Positions 15,842 to 21,276 of a stretch of 21,276 nt of DNA are shown piece after piece. Source of the DNA: Candidatus Nanohalarchaeota archaeon (GTDB lineage Archaea > EX4484-52). A program made the position numbers and the translations under genes. The stretch's first letter is position 1, and each line of letters starts with the position of its first letter. The notes below the pieces were generated by a model, which saw only the letters and a program-made list of their open reading frames with translations, made no database searches and was not told the DNA's origin. The stretch covers positions 1-21,276 of the forward strand of contig DAOVUW010000007.1 of assembly GCA_030632385.1 (NCBI GenBank), given 5' to 3'.

Positions 15842-15851
15842 TTTTTATAAA
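15842..15851 (-). promoter_or_regulatory. TATA box of asnB
   Basis: Minus-strand TTTATAAAAA, within ATATTTATAAAAAC, is centred about 27 nt before the ATG at 15820, matching the leaderless spacing at metK and the TylF gene. Confidence 0.45.
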
Positions 15852-15874
15852 TATTGGATGATGTTTTGAATAAA

Positions 15875-16567
15875 TCAAACTGATTCAATATCTCCGTTAT
15901 AGGAAACCATCATAACATCATTGACGCCTTTTATTGCTTTGACAGCAGATACAAGATTATATTCATTTCCTTTTTTTGGCTTTATTTCCACAGAGATTTC
16001 ATTGTATTCCCCAGATATATTTATTGAACGTATGGCGAAACTAATCACTTTTGATTTTATTATATTTTCGATTTTTTTTTGATCAAAACTTTTGTCTTTG
16101 TATTTTACAACAAGTAGATATGGCTGCGAAAAGGATATTTTTCTACTCAACAGCATCAGCACAATAGCTATGAAAATAGAGGCGATTATGGAAAGCTTAT
16201 AGAAACCAATTCCATTTGCAATGCCTATTGATATTGCCCAAAACATGAACACTATATCCATGGGATCTTTTATTGCCGACCGGAATCTCACTATCGACAG
16301 CGCTCCGACCATACCTAAAGATAGAATAAGATTATTGCTTATAGTCATTATTATCATTGTAGTTATGAGGGAAAGCATGACAAGAGATATATTAAAACTT
16401 TTGGAATAAAGAACGCCCTGATATTCCTTTTTATAAACAAAGAATATAAACATCGCTATAATAAAACTAATAAACAGGCTGACCACAATATTACTTATCG
16501 TAAAATTTGACCCGGGATTTACTGTCTGCAAATTATCTAAAAGAGTATTAAAAGTAATAACTGCCAT
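15875..16567 (-). CDS. DUF4956 membrane protein
   Basis: A 230-residue membrane protein with four predicted helices (about 26-45, 58-76, 80-92 continuing through 104-118, and 124-141) and a cytosolic C-terminal domain (about 148-230) of ferredoxin-like strand/helix pattern. The family signature is plain: SLGMVGALSIVRFRSAIKDP (83-102) followed by FMFWAISIGIANG (107-119). DUF4956 has no established activity. Its fold resembles MgtC-like small membrane proteins, and it is repeatedly found in bacteria beside VTC-domain and CotH genes. Here it follows the VTC gene by 29 bp, and a TATA-like ATTTAAAAT lies about 22 nt before its ATG, so it may be both cotranscribed and independently initiated. A conduit or scaffold role for the VTC product is inference. 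Confidence 0.9.
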   Translation of the reverse strand: MAVITFNTLLDNLQTVNPGSNFTISNIVVSLFISFIIAMFIFFVYKKEYQGVLYSKSFNISLVMLSLITTMIIMTISNNLILSLGMVGALSIVRFRSAIKDPMDIVFMFWAISIGIANGIGFYKLSIIASIFIAIVLMLLSRKISFSQPYLLVVKYKDKSFDQKKIENIIKSKVISFAIRSINISGEYNEISVEIKPKKGNEYNLVSAVKAIKGVNDVMMVSYNGDIESV

Positions 16568-16584
16568 AGTAAAATTAAATTATT

Positions 16585-16593
16585 AATTTTAAA
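16585..16593 (-). promoter_or_regulatory. possible TATA box of the DUF4956 gene
   Basis: Minus-strand ATTTAAAAT is centred about 22 nt before the ATG at 16567, in the 29-bp gap after the VTC stop. The spacing is at the short end and the region is nearly all A/T, so this is weak. Confidence 0.3.
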
Positions 16594-16596
16594 TAC

Positions 16597-17307
16597 TTAC
16601 TCTATATCATTCCTGTTTGCAAATCCCATCCTGCACAAAACATATTTGCTTATTGCGCATTTTTCAAATGATTTTAAAGTTAAAAGCCCCTTAATGTAAT
16701 CCGGCAAAAAATGATTGTATTTTATCTCCAATATCAGTCTTCCTTTTGGAACAATAGGTGAGGTAAAAATATTTTTGTTAAATAAATCCATATTATGCCC
16801 TCCTGTGTGGAGTTCTTTGTCGAAAGTTATCCGTATATTATTAAAATTGTGCTTGTATGCCTCGCGAAAATAATCTACAATGACAACTGGTTTGAAATTT
16901 TGACTTTTGAAAACATAATATGCTTCATTCAGGACTTTATTGTTGTAATTCAATAACACAGAATAATCCTGCTCTTTGATTTTTTTAACATCTTCTTTTT
17001 TTATCTCCGCGCTGTGTTTTTCTATCTGATTGTTCATCTTGTTTTTTATCTCAAACTTTATGCATTTTGTCTCATTATTATATATTCTTATCCTGTATTT
17101 TTTCCTCGTTTCTATGCCTGCCAGTTTATCTAAAAAAGCATCATCCCTGAGATTATCAAAATAAAGGCTTCGTATAAAATAAGAATCATTGTTTCTGCAG
17201 TTTTTATCCTGTCTTAAGACAGCTCTAATTTTATTTTTCAGAATATAATATTCACTGTAGTTTATGTAATATTTAAGCTCATTTCTAACTACTTTTAAAG
17301 GACTCAT
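16597..17307 (-). CDS. VTC-domain (TTM) polyphosphate polymerase-like protein
   Basis: A 236-residue triphosphate-tunnel protein related to the catalytic domain of yeast Vtc4, which builds polyphosphate from ATP. Tunnel-lining charges occur in the expected order: RNELKY (8-13, Glu10 and Lys12), SLYFDN (47-52), KYRIRIY (70-76), KFEIK (84-88), IRITFDKEL (158-166), LILEIKYN (191-198) and the late Ser-Lys-Tyr of CAISKYVL (217-224). There is no membrane helix or SPX domain, so it should be cytosolic and probably docks on DUF4956. I start it at ATG 17307 because homology begins at once. A TTG nine codons upstream is less likely. It overlaps the CotH gene by 23 bp with no visible SD, implying coupled translation. 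The true product (polyphosphate or another phosphate transfer) is not shown. Confidence 0.88.
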   Translation of the reverse strand: MSPLKVVRNELKYYINYSEYYILKNKIRAVLRQDKNCRNNDSYFIRSLYFDNLRDDAFLDKLAGIETRKKYRIRIYNNETKCIKFEIKNKMNNQIEKHSAEIKKEDVKKIKEQDYSVLLNYNNKVLNEAYYVFKSQNFKPVVIVDYFREAYKHNFNNIRITFDKELHTGGHNMDLFNKNIFTSPIVPKGRLILEIKYNHFLPDYIKGLLTLKSFEKCAISKYVLCRMGFANRNDIE

Positions 17308-20047
17308 AATAATTCTTGTATTCTGTGTAATCAATAAAGTTTATCGTGGATTTATTGTCTAGTTCAAATTTCAGGCTGTCTTTATCTCTATCAACTGCAA
17401 TGATATTTCCTCCACCAAAAATTTCCTTTTTTTGATATGCAACAACATCATTGATATTATTTTGGAAAATATTTTTATACAAATATGCATTCGATTTGTC
17501 TTTTACAGCAATGCCATTTTTATTATTTAAAAATGCATTTGATTCAATGAATATTATTGAATTTTCCCCAACACTTATTCCTTTATCCTGAAAGTTTTTG
17601 AATTCCGATTTTTCTATAACTGCTGTAGATCCGCTCAAATCCAATCCATCTCCATTTTCATCATCTCTGGTAAATTCAAAAGTACTGTTGTAGATGTATG
17701 TTTTACAAAAATCCAAATCTATCTGATCTGCTGCATTGCCAAAAAAACTGCTGTCTATTATGTTGACGGTTCCATATTTTATATTCAGGCCATCATCTGC
17801 ATTGTTATTGAATACTTTCGTATTTCTCATACCTACATTTGTGTGATACAGGGATAAAGCGCCGGACAAGTATATTCCATCAATGACAGCTTCGTTTCCA
17901 TTGGATATTTCCAGATAATTTATGTTGATTGTTTCTTTTTCTTCTCCTACAAAAGCAAATGTTCCAAAAGGCGCATCGCCGACAGAAGTTATTTTAACAG
18001 GATTTTCCATACTTCCGTAGATATTTACAGGACTGTAGGATACAAAAGATACATCTTCCTCTAAATAAATTTTAGTTCCTTCTTCAATATTCAATATATA
18101 TCCTTTCGGAAAGATAGTAGTTTTGTTGATATAATAATCTCCTTTTTCCAGATGTGCTGTATTATCGTTTATTTCAAAATTAAAAAAAGAGTTCTCTTTT
18201 ATGAATTCATGGATGTTATAGTTTCTTAGTTCGGTATAAAAATCATTTGCATCTGCAATATTTACAAAAATATCGTTTTCTTTTATTTGCTTGTTGCTTA
18301 TGGTATTCTTGAGTGTGATTTTAGCATCTGTTATATCTGCGCGATAACCAACAGGGAAGATAAGTTTTACATAATATTTTGCATCCTTTGTTTTCATTTC
18401 TTCGTCGATATTAAGCATATATGAATTGTATCTTAATTTGCGGCTTACATCATATAAATCTTTAACAGATATATTCTGGGAATATACCAGCATGTTTTTT
18501 TCATCATATTCTTCTAATATAATGCTCCCGTTTATCTCTGCCTGATTTTTTAGGGAAATCTCTAATTTTGAAAATGCAACAGGAGAGTTTGAATCAGGAT
18601 TTATATCTATAATAATCTGGTTTCTTTCTTCTATGACTCCAATAAAAACCCGCGAATATTCCAGATATCGCCTTAATATATTTATGTTGTTTTCAATCAA
18701 TTCTCTTCTGTCTTTGAGCAGATATTTATAGTATCTTGTCGGTCTTACATTGGTCAAATCATGAGTCAGATAATATCCGTATTTGTCTGTAAGATTATCG
18801 TACATTTTGAGGAGATGGTCGTCTTTTACCAATTCGTATAAATAAGAATATTTTATTTTTCTAAAATCATTATCCCTATTTAATGATGAGAAAAGATATA
18901 GATGCGATTTTCCATCGTAGTAGTAATTGTTTTCATACTCTACTTCATAACTGTTGTATCGAAGAAGATACCCTTCATTTCTGAATAAAGGAATGAATTT
19001 CCCGTCTGTGAATGTGTATATTAATTTTATATTGTCTCCTGCAAGCATATGATTTTCCTTTAAGAACATTTTTCCTGCCTCAAATCTGCTCATCTTATCA
19101 ATATCCATATTGTTTAAAATATATTCTGTGTCGTTATCTTTAATTGCTTCATATAATTTGTAAGTTGCGTATTTGGATACCTCCGACATAATTGTTTTGT
19201 TGCTGATTTTAAGCGCACCCATTTGATAATTGTATCTCCAGACATGCCAGTTTCCATCAATATCATTCCATTCATCGTGTATTTTTGTTACTACGCCATT
19301 AGAGATTGAATTTTTTTCCAGAAGGTAGGCATCTGCATTTTCTTCTATATAATATAGCCCCTGAACAATGCCATTTATTTTTAAGACAGCAAAATCATTG
19401 TATATAGTCATTAAATCTAATTCTTCTGCGATATTGTAGGAAAACATCGAACTGACTCCATCTGCCTGAAGCGGCATTATAAAATCCATTTCCCTTACTG
19501 AATTTATATTTTCATCAGTAAATTTTACATTGTATGCTTTTTTTTTACCCTCGCAGTTTTCTGTAGTCTGTCCGTGAAGCTTTATTTTGATATCGTATTT
19601 TTTCCTTTCCTTTCCATCATCATAGTATAGCTCTGCTTTTCTCCAGTCATTTTCTATTGTTCTGCTCATATATCCTATTTCCTTGCCCTCTTTTGCCTGC
19701 TGGTTAAAATACCTGATATCTGCCGGAGACAAGAGGATATTATATTGAGGCAAATCAAAATTTAGAATCGTGTTTTTTGAAAGAAATGGATTCAGTTCAT
19801 CTTCAAGAGAATATATTGAAAAAAGAACATCGCGCAGGTAATTATACATTGGAATTCGTCCCAAGGCAACATCCTTTGTTTTCTGACCCATTGGAGAAAT
19901 AAAGAATAATCCAATTAATACAAATAAGATAAAAAAAATAAAGAGAGCATATTTTAGTTTTTTTGGAAGTGAAAATTTAAAAGATGATAAAGATAACTGC
20001 TTTTTTTCGATATTTTTCTTTTTGACAAACTTGTACTTTTCCTTCAT
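17285..20047 (-). CDS. membrane-anchored CotH-kinase-like protein with C-terminal beta-helix
   Basis: A 920-residue protein. A lysine-rich cytosolic tail precedes one helix (about 33-51), leaving the rest outside. A CotH-like region (about 100-470) has KIKLHGQTTENCEGKKKAYNVKF (154-176; basic residues as in CotH's nucleotide-binding part), DFIMP, and GIVQGLYYIEENADAYLL (226-243). The later metal-site region reads GDNIKLIY (337-344) and IPLFRNEGYLLRY (352-364), where typical CotH proteins have N-x-Y and PWD. The residues are altered, so activity is uncertain. A beta-sandwich-like stretch (about 478-600) follows. A right-handed parallel beta-helix (about 635-890) then shows stacked turns such as DDGLNIKYG, GDGLDLSGS and NNKNGIAVKD. 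CotH enzymes are protein kinases in spore coats; the beta-helix suggests glycan or surface binding. It is 173 bp downstream of the phosphoesterase. Confidence 0.85.
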   Translation of the reverse strand: MKEKYKFVKKKNIEKKQLSLSSFKFSLPKKLKYALFIFFILFVLIGLFFISPMGQKTKDVALGRIPMYNYLRDVLFSIYSLEDELNPFLSKNTILNFDLPQYNILLSPADIRYFNQQAKEGKEIGYMSRTIENDWRKAELYYDDGKERKKYDIKIKLHGQTTENCEGKKKAYNVKFTDENINSVREMDFIMPLQADGVSSMFSYNIAEELDLMTIYNDFAVLKINGIVQGLYYIEENADAYLLEKNSISNGVVTKIHDEWNDIDGNWHVWRYNYQMGALKISNKTIMSEVSKYATYKLYEAIKDNDTEYILNNMDIDKMSRFEAGKMFLKENHMLAGDNIKLIYTFTDGKFIPLFRNEGYLLRYNSYEVEYENNYYYDGKSHLYLFSSLNRDNDFRKIKYSYLYELVKDDHLLKMYDNLTDKYGYYLTHDLTNVRPTRYYKYLLKDRRELIENNINILRRYLEYSRVFIGVIEERNQIIIDINPDSNSPVAFSKLEISLKNQAEINGSIILEEYDEKNMLVYSQNISVKDLYDVSRKLRYNSYMLNIDEEMKTKDAKYYVKLIFPVGYRADITDAKITLKNTISNKQIKENDIFVNIADANDFYTELRNYNIHEFIKENSFFNFEINDNTAHLEKGDYYINKTTIFPKGYILNIEEGTKIYLEEDVSFVSYSPVNIYGSMENPVKITSVGDAPFGTFAFVGEEKETININYLEISNGNEAVIDGIYLSGALSLYHTNVGMRNTKVFNNNADDGLNIKYGTVNIIDSSFFGNAADQIDLDFCKTYIYNSTFEFTRDDENGDGLDLSGSTAVIEKSEFKNFQDKGISVGENSIIFIESNAFLNNKNGIAVKDKSNAYLYKNIFQNNINDVVAYQKKEIFGGGNIIAVDRDKDSLKFELDNKSTINFIDYTEYKNYYESFKSS

Positions 20048-20083
20048 ATAAATATAGTTATGTATAATATTAAAAAATGTATT

Positions 20084-20122
20084 CTATAGAGTATAGTTGT
20101 ACTACTTTTACAATAGACTATA
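20084..20122. promoter_or_regulatory. inverted repeats upstream of the CotH-like gene
   Basis: CTATA-GAG-TATAG (20084-20096) is a perfect palindrome. Its right part also pairs with ACTATA at 20117-20122 (TATAGT at 20092-20097, 19-nt loop). They lie 37-75 bp before the ATG at 20047, just upstream of an AT-rich TATA-like stretch at 20063-20079. This is a possible operator; the A/T content lowers confidence. Confidence 0.25.
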
Positions 20123-20220
20123 TTCACACCGCATCATAATATACACTTGTTTTTAAAAGTAAATATTTTTTTCATACATGAATTTTTTCAGGGTTTATTA
20201 AATCAACAATTCTCATCTTC

Positions 20221-21276
20221 TTATCTCTTCAGCAAAAAATAGACAACAGCAAAAAAACAAACAAGTATAAGATTGAATATAATGCCGAAGTGAAAATAAC
20301 GGTGTTTAAATATATTCATTAGTTTGTCCATTATTTTGTTTTTCTGACCGAAATAATTATCCCAATAGTTAACATCATAATGTTCCAGAACCTCTATTTT
20401 TTCGCCTGAAAGCGAAACAGTTTTGAATGTTAAAGGCGCCCCATCTTTCGGAACCGTTATCTGAAGAATAGCATCTTTTTTAGTATCTCCTATTCCTGTA
20501 GCCAGATAGGTTATATTGTTTTTTGTATCTTTATGATAAAATAACGGCAAAGACCCTTCAATGCCAATATCCCCTGAAAGCATAAATATATTTTTTGTTT
20601 TGGACACTCGTTTGATTTCAGGAAGGACAGTATCTTTGAAATTATTATTATTGGCATAACCATAATTACTGTTTAAATTTCGATAAACAACCCCAAGTTC
20701 TTCGTTATTTACACACCAGATTAATTTATGAGATATTATAAACACATTATTTATTTTTTTTGTTTTTATAGCATAATTCAAAGTATTATTTAAATAATTC
20801 AATTGTTCTCCAATAATTTCTCCATTGTCTTTTTCACTGTCTAGTATGATAAATAGATTAGATCCATATATGAAGTCGATATTTGTCTTTCCAAAATAAG
20901 ATTCGTATAATTCTCTGTTAATTACATCATGGTTTCCTACTGCATTAAACAGAGGGATTTCAATTTTTGAACTTGTCGACATTATAAAATTTTCAATGTA
21001 TTTTTCTTCAACCTTCTGAAAATTATCACCCATAGAAATGATAAATTTTGCATTATTGCTGTTTATCATATCTATATTTGCCAGAAGTGTTGAAGATGGA
21101 AAAGCAGATGAACTGCTAGGTGAACCATATATGTGTCCCATAACAAAGAAAGAAAACTCTTGTGATGTCTCTGGTAAGATAAGTACTTTATCATTAATTG
21201 GCGAAATTATTGTTTCAAAACCATAAACAAATATAATATTAGTTAATAAAATCAAGATAATATATATATATATATA
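20221..21276 (-). CDS. divergent secreted metallophosphoesterase, 5' partial
   Basis: At least 351 residues; the frame is open to the window edge, so the real start is outside. The visible N-terminus is a hydrophobic signal-like segment (Tyr-Ile repeats, then ILLTNIIFVYGF), and the C-terminus has a helix (about FHFGIIFNLILVCFFAVVYFLL) ending in Lys-Arg. Counting from the codon at 21255, calcineurin-like motifs are GDN (76-78), GNHD (107-110) and SH (175-176). The first motif, normally GD-x-H, reads MGHIYG (39-44), and the last, normally GH-x-H, reads SGDIG (227-231). It is therefore a divergent outer-face phosphatase, possibly with changed metal ligands. It is the first known gene of the CotH-VTC-DUF4956 block, and a role in removing phosphate from its product is inferred. 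Confidence 0.8.
   Translation of the reverse strand, partial: YIYIYIILILLTNIIFVYGFETIISPINDKVLILPETSQEFSFFVMGHIYGSPSSSSAFPSSTLLANIDMINSNNAKFIISMGDNFQKVEEKYIENFIMSTSSKIEIPLFNAVGNHDVINRELYESYFGKTNIDFIYGSNLFIILDSEKDNGEIIGEQLNYLNNTLNYAIKTKKINNVFIISHKLIWCVNNEELGVVYRNLNSNYGYANNNNFKDTVLPEIKRVSKTKNIFMLSGDIGIEGSLPLFYHKDTKNNITYLATGIGDTKKDAILQITVPKDGAPLTFKTVSLSGEKIEVLEHYDVNYWDNYFGQKNKIMDKLMNIFKHRYFHFGIIFNLILVCFFAVVYFLLKR
21261..21276. repeat. (TA)8 microsatellite at the window end
   Basis: Eight uninterrupted TA units run to the last base and may continue beyond. On the minus strand they encode alternating Ile and Tyr in the presumed signal sequence of the phosphoesterase. Confidence 0.85.

Noticed and set aside
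17308..17334. TTG start for the VTC protein at 17334
   Set aside because: VTC-domain homology (RNELKY) follows closely after the ATG at 17307, and the extra nine residues look unrelated.
1..21276. tRNA, rRNA or C/D box RNA genes
   Set aside because: I looked for T-arm-like GTTCRA patterns and for paired C and D boxes in the gaps and found no convincing set. The ATGATG...CTGA at 15856-15885 is too short and runs into a coding end.

Overview
The window is strongly AT-rich and most likely archaeal. It carries a Hef-type helicase/ERCC4 nuclease and a two-KH Dim2/Pno1-like protein, both archaeal/eukaryal families. Several genes also have TATA-like boxes centred about 22-27 nt upstream of the start codon, as expected for leaderless archaeal transcripts. 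Short intergenic gaps, frequent overlaps and a bacterial-type SAM synthetase would fit a small-genome (DPANN-like) lineage, but that placement is inference.

Layout. (1) 1-4820 is a minus-strand housekeeping block: the 5' end of an unidentified gene at the window edge, hef, a small hydrophobic PH-like protein, the KH-domain ribosome-biogenesis factor, and metK. Between the KH gene and metK lie three tandem, degenerate 38-bp repeats with internal dyad symmetry. (2) 4908-13982 is a surface-glycan island. It encodes a GDP-mannose 4,6-dehydratase-like SDR, a DPM1-type dolichyl-phosphate hexose synthase, two SAM methyltransferase-like proteins, a minus-strand GT-C-like membrane protein, a Wzx-type flippase, a TylF-type O-methyltransferase, a Methyltransf_11 enzyme and a GT4 glycosyltransferase. 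It probably makes, methylates and exports a lipid-linked glycan. (3) 13979-15820 is an AsnB-type glutamine amidotransferase, convergent with the glycan island. (4) 15875-21276, minus strand, is a surface/membrane phosphate module: a divergent metallophosphoesterase (5' end outside the window), a membrane-anchored CotH-kinase-like protein fused to a right-handed beta-helix, a VTC/TTM polyphosphate-polymerase-like protein, and the four-helix membrane protein DUF4956.

How they may work together. MetK diverges from a cluster with four methyltransferase-like genes, suggesting (inference) a methyl-decorated glycan. DPM1 would charge a polyprenyl-phosphate carrier, the GT4 and GT-C proteins would extend or transfer sugars, and the flippase would export the product. 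The CotH-VTC-DUF4956-phosphoesterase block is the best candidate for a poorly described system. Its parts imply ATP-dependent phosphoryl or polyphosphate chemistry at the membrane together with an extracellular kinase-like/beta-helix protein, but its substrate cannot be read from sequence.
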